Shown here one piece after another: positions 15,048-21,982 of a stretch of 22,949 nucleotides of DNA. Under the pieces are notes generated by a model. That model was not told the origin of the DNA, searched no databases, and worked only from the letters and a program-made list of their open reading frames with translations. Made by a program: the position numbers and the translations under genes. Within the stretch, counting starts at the first letter, position 1. Every line of letters begins with the position of its first letter. This DNA is from a virus: the IMG/VR virus record IMGVR_UViG_3300044655_000021, positions 1 to 22,949 of that record. One strand, written 5' to 3'.

Positions 15048-15704
15048 ATGGCTATCAGTCCATTACCAACGCCACCGAGTCGGGAAGACCCGACAAACTT
15101 TGCGACTCGAGCCGATGCTTTCTTGGGTGCATTGCCAACATTCCAATCTGAAGCTAATGCTTTGCAAGTGGATGTAAACACAAGACAGACAACGGCAAGC
15201 ACAGCCGCGACAACCGCAACAACTCAGGCGGGTATAGCGACAACCCAAGCGGGGATTGCAACGACCCAAGCGGGTATTGCTACCACTCAGGCGGGTATCT
15301 CAACAGCAAGCGCAACATCTGCATCTGCATCTTGGGATTTGTTTGATGACAGGATGCTAGGCGCGAAGGCTTCAGACCCGACACTTGATAATGATGGCAA
15401 CCCCATTCTTACTGGTGCGCTTTACTTTAGCACCACAGTCAATAGAATGAAGGTCTATGACGGAACAGCATGGCAATTAGCTTATGTTCCTGCGGGAGAC
15501 TTTGTAACTGGTGCGGCAAGTTCTCAAACAAATTCAATTGTTCTGTTTGATGGGACAACTGGTAAGTTAGTGAAGCAAGCGAGTGTTGGAACATCTGGAC
15601 AATATTTGCAAAGCAATGGCGCGGGTGTAGCTCCTTCTTGGATTACACCTCCAGTTCCAGAGATTCCACAAGACAACGCACTTCTTTATTATTTCATGGG
15701 TTAA
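15048..15704 (+). CDS. Fibre-like tail protein with TTQAGIA repeats
   Basis: The 218-aa product starts with a proline-rich MAISPLPTPPSREDPTNFAT segment, continues with a helical FLGALPTFQSEANALQVDVN region, then four copies of a seven-residue TTQAGIA repeat at residues 58-85, followed by Ala/Ser-rich sequence. The second half (about 100-160) has GALYFSTTVNRMKVYDGTAW, a segment common in trimeric phage fibre proteins, and a KLVKQASVGTSGQYLQSNGA segment like those found before fibre tips. Heptads suggest a trimeric coiled shaft. AAAGGAAA before the ATG is a good ribosome site. It probably attaches the tip protein encoded next. Confidence 0.75.
   Translation: MAISPLPTPPSREDPTNFATRADAFLGALPTFQSEANALQVDVNTRQTTASTAATTATTQAGIATTQAGIATTQAGIATTQAGISTASATSASASWDLFDDRMLGAKASDPTLDNDGNPILTGALYFSTTVNRMKVYDGTAWQLAYVPAGDFVTGAASSQTNSIVLFDGTTGKLVKQASVGTSGQYLQSNGAGVAPSWITPPVPEIPQDNALLYYFMG
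15219..15302 (+). repeat. Four 21-bp tandem repeats coding TTQAGI(A/S)
   Basis: Units begin at 15219, 15240, 15261 and 15282. The amino acid heptad is kept (the last unit ends in Ser) while third codon positions vary between copies. The repeat is therefore old or selected at protein level, and forms the shaft region of the fibre-like protein. Confidence 0.9.
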
Positions 15705-15713
15705 GGATCAATC

Positions 15714-18098
15714 ATGGCACAAACTCCAATCTCAACATCAGTTCTATATAACTCAACTACACCAACAACAATCTATACTGTGCCAAGCGGTAAGACTGCT
15801 GTCGTTAAGGGTGTACTTGCGGCATCACAGGTTGCCTCTTATGACACAGTTACTTTGAATAAAGTTTCAAATGGAACTACTTATCCATTAGTTCGCAATC
15901 AATTAAGTGGTTATGCTAGCTATGGTTCTAGCACATATTACCCATCTAATGTTGGCGAGCAAACAATCAATTTATTGAAATCACCAATCACGCTGAGCGC
16001 GGGTGAATCAATTTCTATTTCAACATCAGGAACAAGTTACTACAAAGCAAATGTAACTGCATCATCATCAAGCTATAAGATTGCACAGTTTAAATATTTG
16101 AATGGAAACTATATTGCTGTTGGTCAAGATTCCTCTAATGCCCTTGGACTTATATTAACTAGCACAGATGGGATCACTTACACGCGCAGAACATTCACCC
16201 CAACTGTACAGCTAACAAACATCACATTTGGTAATGGTTACTATGTTGTTTGTAACGCTACTGGAGGGACAATTCATCACAGCACAGACTTAGTGACATG
16301 GACTGAAGTTGCATTGCCTACTACTTTTCCTTGCTATGCGATTACTTATGGTGGTGGAAAATTTGTAACTGGTGGTGGCAGTGGTCGTAGCTACTATGCT
16401 ACTTCAACTCCATTGAGTTGGACTGCGGCAACAGTATTCCAATCTGGAACAACTATCTATGCTATCAGCTACATTGGCACTAATTATTTCTACGGCAATG
16501 CGGGGATATCATATTACACAGCTGACTTCACAACATTTACTCAGCCATATATTGCGATCTTATCTGGTACAAATTCAACGGGTTCTGTTGCGGCATCACC
16601 AAATAAACTATTAACAACAAACAATTTAGTTCCAAGCACAAACCAGAACACTTTTTTGAGAACATCAACAGACGGAATCACATGGTCTGCTGTTACGACT
16701 AGTGGCAATAGTATGGGTTCCTATTCTGGTAGATCATACTATGTGGCGAATGGTGGCTACTATATCCAAAGAATTTACAATACTGGTAATGGTGAATATA
16801 TGTATTCACCTGATGGATCAACATGGTCTGCAACTCAATTCTCTCACTTAACTGGTTATACCAATGTAGGAAATTATTGTATTGTCCCTGCTTATGAGAA
16901 CACATCAAATGCTAGCTATACAAACAAAGCTATTGTCTATCAGGTAGCAGGCGGCAGTAATTATTTACAGGGAACTAATGTCAGCACAAGTGGTGTACTG
17001 AGCAATCAGAACTTTTCACAAACTGTTGCCGCATTTAGTGATGGAACTATTACAATTTCTCAAGCGGGTGTGATTGCAGGAAATCCATTTGATGGCAGTT
17101 GGGTATTTATGGGGCATTACGCAACAAGTAGTTATCAAGCGGGATGGGCTTATGGTTCTGGTCCAAACACTTTTGGAACAACGACCTATGGCTTATACAA
17201 CCCGAGCTACGGATATACAATTGGATCATGTTGCTCGGTAGGAGTCATGCCTAATAGTGCTGTCTATTTAGCAGGATCAACGACTAACAATGTATGGAGA
17301 CAAGACACATATAACGGAGGTTGGTATCCCTACATGGGTCACCCATCCTATACGGCTAGTCCTGCGGGATGGGATTACAGCGCGGCAGGAGGAGGTTCAG
17401 GTAATTGCGTTGGCTTTGCAAGAAGCGGTGATTTATCAACAAGCATATTAGTTATCTTATTTTCAAACGGATACTTTGCAAGAACAAACAATCAAGGAAC
17501 GAGTTGGACATTCGGAAATGTTGGAGCTTCAAGCTTCTCAACGCAATTGGACAATAGAAGTGCAGGTCCACTTAGATATGGTAATGGAAAATTCTGGGCT
17601 ATAAATAGTTCAGGTTTAACAGTTTTCAGCACAGATGGAATCACATGGACAACAATGATTTCCTCTGTTGCAAATATTTATCAATTAAATTCACTCAATA
17701 TTTTTCACACATCAGGCGGTATCTACACAACTAGTGGGAGTGAAGTAAATGCATTTGCTTTTAAAACATCTGCAAATTACACATCATCTAATTGGGCAAC
17801 AGATAAGTTGACTTATGTTGGATCTCAGTATTGGTTGATAGATGGAGCAACTTTATATTCATCTAGTGATTTAATTACTTGGACAAGCAAAGCATTTAAC
17901 TCAACAGCTGATAATGATTCTAGTTTTTGGACTGCAGGAAATTCAGCTATTGCTTACTCAGGTACAGGAACAAACCTTGCACTTGCGAATGCAAATGTGA
18001 TTACTCCAACTACATCAAGTTCTATTTCAAAACCTATAACACCAAGTTCTAATATCTATGTTGGAGCCGCTACTGCTTCCATCGTTCAAATTGACTAA
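15714..18098 (+). CDS. Tail tip / receptor-binding protein with Asp-box-like propeller repeats
   Basis: The 794-aa protein has an N-terminal beta domain (TSVLYNSTTPTTIYTVPSGK to TLSAGESISIST), then many units of the form S-T-D-G-I-T-W-T. Copies start near residues 150, 190, 318, 365, 592, 639 and 717, with weaker ones near 231 and 268. In the first half they recur about every 40 residues, the size of a propeller blade, and follow the S-x-D-x-x-x-x-W Asp-box pattern of sialidase-type beta-propellers. Between them are Gly/Tyr/Ser-rich strands. No catalytic set for a sialidase was recognised, so binding rather than cutting is the safer guess. It is the largest protein after the tape measure and the best candidate for host recognition. 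AAGGA at 15704-15708 is the ribosome site. Confidence 0.75.
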   Translation: MAQTPISTSVLYNSTTPTTIYTVPSGKTAVVKGVLAASQVASYDTVTLNKVSNGTTYPLVRNQLSGYASYGSSTYYPSNVGEQTINLLKSPITLSAGESISISTSGTSYYKANVTASSSSYKIAQFKYLNGNYIAVGQDSSNALGLILTSTDGITYTRRTFTPTVQLTNITFGNGYYVVCNATGGTIHHSTDLVTWTEVALPTTFPCYAITYGGGKFVTGGGSGRSYYATSTPLSWTAATVFQSGTTIYAISYIGTNYFYGNAGISYYTADFTTFTQPYIAILSGTNSTGSVAASPNKLLTTNNLVPSTNQNTFLRTSTDGITWSAVTTSGNSMGSYSGRSYYVANGGYYIQRIYNTGNGEYMYSPDGSTWSATQFSHLTGYTNVGNYCIVPAYENTSNASYTNKAIVYQVAGGSNYLQGTNVSTSGVLSNQNFSQTVAAFSDGTITISQAGVIAGNPFDGSWVFMGHYATSSYQAGWAYGSGPNTFGTTTYGLYNPSYGYTIGSCCSVGVMPNSAVYLAGSTTNNVWRQDTYNGGWYPYMGHPSYTASPAGWDYSAAGGGSGNCVGFARSGDLSTSILVILFSNGYFARTNNQGTSWTFGNVGASSFSTQLDNRSAGPLRYGNGKFWAINSSGLTVFSTDGITWTTMISSVANIYQLNSLNIFHTSGGIYTTSGSEVNAFAFKTSANYTSSNWATDKLTYVGSQYWLIDGATLYSSSDLITWTSKAFNSTADNDSSFWTAGNSAIAYSGTGTNLALANANVITPTTSSSISKPITPSSNIYVGAATASIVQID

Positions 18099-18108
18099 AG
18101 GATTAAAA

Positions 18109-18330
18109 ATGACAGATCAAAAAAACCCAATCGGACATTTAACAATTGATTTAACATTTACTGTTGATCAAGTGAATGAAATCTTGCATACTCTGGCTCA
18201 CTTGCCTTTTCATCAAGTTGCCTCTGTAATGAAGATGATTCAAGATCAAGCAATCCCACAAGCACATCAACATGAGCAAGCAATGCAAAGTGTTTCTGAT
18301 GTAATTGAAAAAGCTACGGAGGAAGTATGA
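18109..18330 (+). CDS. Small unknown protein after the tip gene
   Basis: The product is 73 aa, beginning MTDQKNPIGHLTIDLTFTVD and continuing with a helical NEILHTLAHLPFHQVASVMK segment and a His/Gln-rich end. AAAGGA at 18097-18102 fixes the start at ATG 18109; an in-frame ATG at 18058 would overlap the tip gene without a ribosome site. It has no membrane segment. Position directly after a tail tip gene would suit a tip assembly factor, but no family was recognised. Confidence 0.75.
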   Translation: MTDQKNPIGHLTIDLTFTVDQVNEILHTLAHLPFHQVASVMKMIQDQAIPQAHQHEQAMQSVSDVIEKATEEV

Positions 18331-18539
18331 AAAGAATTATTGCTCACAAATTACCAATAGATAGCGACGGACCAATATTAGTAAGATCAATTGTTCGTTA
18401 TGAAGGTGAGTTTGCTGATAAATACAAAGACCCTGCATTGACATACATTGATATTGAAGATGATGTTGAAGTTGATCTGCATTATGAAGTTATTGAAAAC
18501 GAAGATAGCTCATATACATTCAAAAAATATACCTCGTAA
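18327..18539 (+). CDS. Small acidic unknown protein
   Basis: The 70-aa product begins MKRIIAHKLPIDSDGPILVR and has a strongly acidic centre (YIDIEDDVEVDLHYEVIENE). GGAGGAA at 18317-18323 is one of the best ribosome sites in the window, and the ATG overlaps the previous stop by 4 bases. It looks like a compact alpha-beta cytoplasmic protein. I do not recognise a family. Confidence 0.75.
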   Translation: MKRIIAHKLPIDSDGPILVRSIVRYEGEFADKYKDPALTYIDIEDDVEVDLHYEVIENEDSSYTFKKYTS

Positions 18540-18549
18540 AGTTTAGACT

Positions 18550-18768
18550 ATGACTTCAACAGTTAATGAAGCCATAGTCACCAAAGCCGCAACAGCCGCC
18601 ACTTATGGCGGTTCAGGAGTAGCCGTAATATTTGGCTTAACAGCCAATGAGTTCGCGGCTATCTCTGGCGTTGTGATTGCTTTGGTTGGTCTATTGGTAA
18701 ACGTCTACTTCAAGCATCAGCACTTGAAGCTCGCGAGAGAATCAGCGAAAGCTGACGAACAAGAGTAA
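18550..18768 (+). CDS. Holin (two-segment, class II-like)
   Basis: The 72-aa protein has two hydrophobic segments, about residues 17-31 (ATYGGSGVAVIFGLT) and 34-55 (FAAISGVVIALVGLLVNVYF), and a charged C-terminal tail (KLARESAKADEQE). This is the layout of small class II holins such as those of the HP1/P21-type group. It would form the hole or depolarise the inner membrane at lysis time, releasing or activating the endolysin encoded about 2.2 kb downstream. The stop overlaps the next tiny gene (TAATG). The short distance to other lysis genes supports the call. Confidence 0.82.
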   Translation: MTSTVNEAIVTKAATAATYGGSGVAVIFGLTANEFAAISGVVIALVGLLVNVYFKHQHLKLARESAKADEQE

Positions 18769-18860
18769 TGGAAGATTGGGCTGTCGCTTTCCTTGCGGCA
18801 GTCACATTAGTCGCCACTATTCTGTGGTGCGTCTCAATTTTTATTTGGTACTGGACGTGA
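18768..18860 (+). CDS. 30-aa single-segment membrane protein
   Basis: ATG at 18768 overlaps the holin stop by one base, and the frame runs to a TGA at 18858-18860. The product starts MEDWAVAFLAAVTLVATILW, then CVSIFIWYWT, so nearly the whole chain is one membrane helix with an acidic N-terminus. The stop overlaps the GTG of the next gene (GTGA), which supports real coding. A holin partner or antiholin is possible, but no homolog was recognised. Confidence 0.6.
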   Translation: MEDWAVAFLAAVTLVATILWCVSIFIWYWT

Positions 18861-18982
18861 GTTTACTTACGTTTGTAATACTCGCGTCAATAGAATATCG
18901 CTGTGTCCGATGGACATGGATTGGTGATGTTTATAACCGCAGAGTAATTTGCCTTGAGTGGAAGAAGGTAGAACGGAAATGA
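18857..18982 (+). CDS. 41-aa conserved-looking phage protein, GTG start
   Basis: GTG at 18857 overlaps the previous stop (GTGA), and the stop overlaps the next ATG (ATGA). The product has a short hydrophobic start (SLLTFVILASIEYRC) followed by a Trp/Arg-rich part, WTWIGDVYNRRVICLEWKKV. I recall W-T-W-x-G-D-V-Y-N-R-x-V-x-C-L-x-W as a recurrent pattern in environmental phages; function unknown. A longer version from TTG 18776 is less likely because of the coupling at 18857. Confidence 0.65.
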   Translation: MSLLTFVILASIEYRCVRWTWIGDVYNRRVICLEWKKVERK

Positions 18983-19473
18983 TTGATCCGATGACAGCCC
19001 TTGCGGGAATACAGTCGGCTATCTCGATGGTCAAGAAGGCTAGTGCGGTGGCGAACGATCTTGGGTCTTTAGCCCCAATGATTGGAAAGTTATTTGACGC
19101 TAAGTCAACCGCCACTAAAGCCCTGATTGAAACGAAGAAGTCCAAAGGTTCCAATATGGGAACTGCTCTTCAGATTGAGATGGCTTTGGAACAAGCTCGA
19201 GCATTTGAGGAAGAATTAAAAATGCTCTTTATGACCACAGGCAAGATTGATGTGTGGAATAAAATTAAAGCTCGGCAAGATCAGATGGACATTGATGATG
19301 CTAGAGAGCTTCGCGCATTAGAGAGAGCAGAAAAGAAAGCCAAAGAAAAAGAAGCAGAATTAAATGAGTTGGCTGTGATTCTTGGAGTCTCTGCGTTTGT
19401 TCTGTTCTTAGTGGTAATCGGCATCTATGAGTTGATGGAGTTCTGTCAACAAACAAGAAGGTGTGGTCGGTGA
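18979..19473 (+). CDS. Membrane-anchored coiled-coil protein, unknown role
   Basis: The 164-aa product begins MIDPMTALAGIQSAISMVKK, has a central helical region with a long Glu/Lys/Ala stretch (ELRALERAEKKAKEKEAELN), and a C-terminal membrane segment at about residues 131-151 (LGVSAFVLFLVVIGIYELM). ATG 18979 was chosen over GTG 18958 because it overlaps the previous stop as ATGA. Proteins starting MIDPxTA with a C-terminal membrane helix are, in my recollection, widespread in uncultured marine phages and still unassigned. Its place between holin and spanins suggests an envelope role. Confidence 0.75.
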   Translation: MIDPMTALAGIQSAISMVKKASAVANDLGSLAPMIGKLFDAKSTATKALIETKKSKGSNMGTALQIEMALEQARAFEEELKMLFMTTGKIDVWNKIKARQDQMDIDDARELRALERAEKKAKEKEAELNELAVILGVSAFVLFLVVIGIYELMEFCQQTRRCGR

Positions 19474-19625
19474 ATGAATATCAAAAGACCTTTGACTTAT
19501 GCTTGAAGATTTTTTGCTATGGGTGCGTGGCTTTATATGCGCTCGGCTTTTTGAAATTCCTTCCTGATGATCTTAGCGATAAGATCGTTAATTTATTTTT
19601 GGGTCGCATAGGATTAGGCAAATGA
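19470..19625 (+). CDS. 51-aa membrane protein, GTG start
   Basis: GTG at 19470 overlaps the previous stop (GTGA). The frame encodes MNEYQKTFDLCLKIFCYGCV, a hydrophobic helix through about residue 31 (ALYALGFLKFL), then an amphipathic tail (DDLSDKIVNLFLGRIG). Three Cys residues lie in or next to the helix. The TGA overlaps the ATG of the next gene. The start-stop overlaps on both sides make it a real member of this cassette. Function unknown. Confidence 0.62.
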   Translation: MNEYQKTFDLCLKIFCYGCVALYALGFLKFLPDDLSDKIVNLFLGRIGLGK

Positions 19626-19798
19626 AAATATCTGCTTATCAGCAAAATGCTAAGATGCAATGGGAAGTTCAGAGACTTACCCATCAGCAGAACATGGAAC
19701 ATTTAGCGAAGCTGAACCGACAAGCTGACCAACAGCAGAAGGTTCAAGATATCAAATCACATTGGGTCAAGGTCAATCAAGTGGATGTAATGGCATGA
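19622..19798 (+). CDS. 58-aa Gln-rich soluble protein
   Basis: ATG at 19622 overlaps the previous stop (ATGA), and the stop overlaps the lipoprotein ATG. The product starts MKISAYQQNAKMQWEVQRLT and is rich in Gln, His and Lys throughout, probably one long helix with no membrane segment. No family was recognised. Confidence 0.6.
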   Translation: MKISAYQQNAKMQWEVQRLTHQQNMEHLAKLNRQADQQQKVQDIKSHWVKVNQVDVMA

Positions 19799-20001
19799 GA
19801 TATATTCTGCTTCTGCTTTTACTTACTGGATGCAAAGATGTTTATCGATATCCATGTCAGAACCCTGATAACTTTATCTTGCCTGAATGTCAGAAGCCGA
19901 AGTGCTTGTTTACTCAGCAATGTCCTGAATACTTAGTCGCCCCAATCTTGGAAAAGAAAGTAACAGATGTCCAACAGCCAGAAGCCAAAGCTAACAACTG
20001 A
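19795..20001 (+). CDS. Cys-rich phage lipoprotein
   Basis: The 68-aa product has a short signal sequence and lipobox, MRYILLLLLLTGC, with the lipid-bearing Cys at residue 13. The mature part carries four more Cys (21, 32, 37, 43) in a KDVYRYPCQNP...PEC...PKC...QQC pattern, which could form two disulfides in the periplasm. I recall this KDVYRYPC-type lipoprotein as common in environmental phages, function unknown. ATG 19795 overlaps the previous stop and places the lipobox at the correct distance; an upstream in-frame TTG at 19762 would bury it. The 3' end overlaps the next gene by 35 bases. Confidence 0.78.
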   Translation: MRYILLLLLLTGCKDVYRYPCQNPDNFILPECQKPKCLFTQQCPEYLVAPILEKKVTDVQQPEAKANN

Positions 20002-20509
20002 AGAATTTGAAGTTCGGGTCTGGGGCTTTGTGGTCATGGTGGTCACTTGCATCTTGTGCGTCATTGTCATTGCCCTTTTGTATTCTGTGACCTTCGTGAC
20101 ACAGCCAATCAAGAGCATGGCTCCAATTGACCAAGCCTATACCAAGATGCTCAACGACATTGTTCTGTTGATCGTTGGCGGCATCGGTGGGGTAATGACA
20201 AAGAGGGCGGCAGGGGCGGCTTCTAGGGCGTTCAATCCTACGCAACCATCCCAACCTATGTGTCAGCCGTATCAAGGGCAAGGAGGGGGTTTTAACCAAC
20301 CTTACAATTCTGGCTTCAGCCAAGCCTATAACCCGCCTTCGGCTTATGGGGGCTTACCAAGTCAGCCATTCGGTGCTATGCCAGTATTCGTCAATCCGCA
20401 ACTGGATGAAAACTGGACACCGCCACCGCCACCAGATACCCCGCCTGAACATTTGGAATCAGATGCAGATCGGGAAGTTATCGCTCTAGCAAGAACTGAG
20501 GCTGACTAA
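19967..20509 (+). CDS. Two-segment membrane protein with proline-rich tail
   Basis: The 180-aa product begins with a short charged segment (KPKLTTEEFEVRVWG), followed by a membrane helix at about 20-45 (VVMVVTCILCVIVIALLYSV) and a second one at about 64-78 (DIVLLIVGGIGGVMT). The remaining 100 residues are Pro, Gln and Gly rich (QPSQPMCQPYQGQGGGFNQP, later PPPPPDTPPEHLE). The first part resembles a short membrane protein found next to the Cys-rich lipoprotein in other environmental phages by memory; the long tail looks like an extra addition. It may span or press on the cell wall during lysis. Its stop overlaps the spanin ATG (TAATG). Confidence 0.72.
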   Translation: MSNSQKPKLTTEEFEVRVWGFVVMVVTCILCVIVIALLYSVTFVTQPIKSMAPIDQAYTKMLNDIVLLIVGGIGGVMTKRAAGAASRAFNPTQPSQPMCQPYQGQGGGFNQPYNSGFSQAYNPPSAYGGLPSQPFGAMPVFVNPQLDENWTPPPPPDTPPEHLESDADREVIALARTEAD

Positions 20510-21009
20510 TGTTTCCAATTCCTTTGCCTTGGCTTATCGTCGGAGTGATTGTTTCCTTGTTCGGAACTTATCAAGTTGGCCATCATTACGGATGGCTTGA
20601 GCGAGACAATGACATGAAGATTGCCATTGCAAAAAAGAATGAGGAAGCAAGGGCGACTGAGCAGAAGCTCAGTGAACAGATAAACACTAACGCAACTAAA
20701 TTATTGGAGGCAAACAATGTCCTTACTCAAAAGCAATCTGCTCTTGATCGCGCTATTCGTTCTGGCAGGGTGCGCCTCCCAACCGCAAGTTGTCAGCAAG
20801 CCGCCTCAAGTCCCGCCATTGCCACCGCAGATAGCAAAGAAACAAGAAGCCAACCTGACGGACAGACTGACACAGCTTCTAATGCCGAGCAAGAAACCCT
20901 TATCGCCATCGCAGAAATAGTCGCGCAGGGTGACAGGAATACTTTGCAACTGAACTCTTGCATCGATGCTTACAATGAAGTTAGGAATCTTTTAAATGGT
21001 AAGTCCTGA
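20509..21009 (+). CDS. Inner-membrane spanin subunit (Rz-like)
   Basis: The 166-aa product has an N-terminal membrane anchor (about residues 6-24, LPWLIVGVIVSLFGTYQVG), then a charged coiled coil (NDMKIAIAKKNEEARATEQK through ALDRAIRSGR), as expected of an i-spanin reaching across the periplasm. The C-terminal part has ETLIAIAEIVAQGDRNTLQL and NSCIDAYNEVR, a pattern often found in Rz proteins. Together with the lipoprotein nested inside it, it should fuse inner and outer membranes in the last step of lysis. Its end overlaps the endolysin by 14 bases. Confidence 0.87.
   Translation: MFPIPLPWLIVGVIVSLFGTYQVGHHYGWLERDNDMKIAIAKKNEEARATEQKLSEQINTNATKLLEANNVLTQKQSALDRAIRSGRVRLPTASCQQAASSPAIATADSKETRSQPDGQTDTASNAEQETLIAIAEIVAQGDRNTLQLNSCIDAYNEVRNLLNGKS
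20717..20920 (+). CDS. Outer-membrane spanin lipoprotein (Rz1-like), nested in Rz
   Basis: This 67-aa frame lies wholly inside the i-spanin gene in the +1 frame. It has a signal sequence and lipobox (NLLLIALFVLAGC, lipid Cys at residue 19) and a mature part that is proline-rich (SKPPQVPPLPPQIAKK), the classic Rz1 form. GGAGG at 20706-20710 lies six bases before the ATG. Nested Rz/Rz1 pairs are known from lambda and relatives, and the close fit makes the call strong. Confidence 0.9.
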   Translation: MSLLKSNLLLIALFVLAGCASQPQVVSKPPQVPPLPPQIAKKQEANLTDRLTQLLMPSKKPLSPSQK

Positions 21010-21610
21010 ACAATTACGCCAACTGAAGATTGAACCATCGTTGGCTGACCCATTCAACGAAACATTTGAACGCTTTGGAATTCTGACTCCAGTTCAGCAA
21101 GCCGCATGGCTCGGACAATGTGGTCATGAGTGCAACAACTTCAGAGTGCTTGAGGAGAATCTGAACTATCGTGCGGCAACTTTGCTGAAGCTCTTTCCAT
21201 TGACAGCAAAACGCGCTTGGGGTTTCACGCCTGAGTCAGCCGCACAGTACGAGCGTCAGCCAGTTAAGATTGCTAATCGCATTTACGGCTCTCGTATGGG
21301 CAACAGGGATGAGGCATCAGGGGATGGGTTCTTGTACCGAGGCTCAGGATTTTTACAATTAACTGGCGCGGCAAATTTTTTTCATGCAGGAAAAGCGTTA
21401 GGCGAAGACTTTGTTCGCAATCCTGATTTGGTTCGTACAGCGAAGTATGCGAGTCTCACCGCAGGATGGTTCTGGCAGACTCACAATCTGAATCAATATG
21501 CCGACAAAGAAGATTGGCTCATGCTGACAAAGCGAATCAATGGCGGCACGATTGGCTTAGAGGACAGGAAGATTCATATTAACCATGCTATTCATGTACT
21601 TGCTAATTGA
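20996..21610 (+). CDS. Endolysin, glycoside hydrolase family 19
   Basis: The 204-aa enzyme should cut peptidoglycan glycan strands. The catalytic acid is E45 in LGQCGHECNNF and the second carboxylate is E54 in LEENLNY. Further family marks are YRGSGFLQLTGAANF near residues 113-127 and KRINGGTIGLEDR near 179-191. No signal peptide or membrane anchor is visible, so export depends on the holin. AGGAA at about 20983-20987 supports the start, which overlaps the i-spanin end by 14 bases. Its last 54 bases overlap a converging gene on the other strand. No cell-wall binding domain is present. Confidence 0.93.
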   Translation: MVSPEQLRQLKIEPSLADPFNETFERFGILTPVQQAAWLGQCGHECNNFRVLEENLNYRAATLLKLFPLTAKRAWGFTPESAAQYERQPVKIANRIYGSRMGNRDEASGDGFLYRGSGFLQLTGAANFFHAGKALGEDFVRNPDLVRTAKYASLTAGWFWQTHNLNQYADKEDWLMLTKRINGGTIGLEDRKIHINHAIHVLAN

Positions 21611-21922
21611 TATCTTAACTCGCCACTCTCTTTCATTGCGACCTGAGTTTGACTTGACTGTCCGACCAGTAAGCTCAATAAGGTCACGCGCCTTCATCTC
21701 ATTCAGCCGCCTAGATACTTGACTGCCATCGAGCTTTGTATGCGCGGCTATCCCATCCTTTCCAAGCGCACCATGCTGTGCGAGACACGCCAAGATAATA
21801 TCGTGGTGCTGTGGGGCTATATCCTTGATTGAATCAGCCGCCTCAAAGGAAGTTACTGGGTCTGTACTTCTGACTCTTGGGAACTCTGGAAATATCTTGT
21901 CAAACATTTTGCGGTAATCCAT
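21557..21922 (-). CDS. Winged-helix DNA-binding protein
   Basis: The 121-aa product has an N-terminal RSTDPVTSFEAADSI segment found in many phage helix-turn-helix proteins, then a winged-helix domain at about residues 37-95: HDIILACLAQHGALGKDGIA, a recognition helix LDGSQVSRRLNEMKARDLI, and a wing (LTGRTVKSNSGRNEREWRV). It may regulate the early genes or another phage function; the target is not visible. AAGGAGAA lies a few bases before the ATG. Its end overlaps the endolysin end by 54 bases, so the two transcripts converge. Confidence 0.78.
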   Translation of the reverse strand: MDYRKMFDKIFPEFPRVRSTDPVTSFEAADSIKDIAPQHHDIILACLAQHGALGKDGIAAHTKLDGSQVSRRLNEMKARDLIELTGRTVKSNSGRNEREWRVKISISKYMNSMVNMNLPVL

Positions 21923-21982
21923 GATCTTCTCCTTTAAGGTAAGGGTACTGGCTTTTAAGTTTTCCCCTCGTTAATTTAATTA

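Noticed and set aside
18776-18856. Longer N-terminus of the 41-aa protein from TTG 18776
   Set aside because: It would overlap the 30-aa membrane gene, while GTG 18857 has a neat GTGA coupling to that gene's stop.
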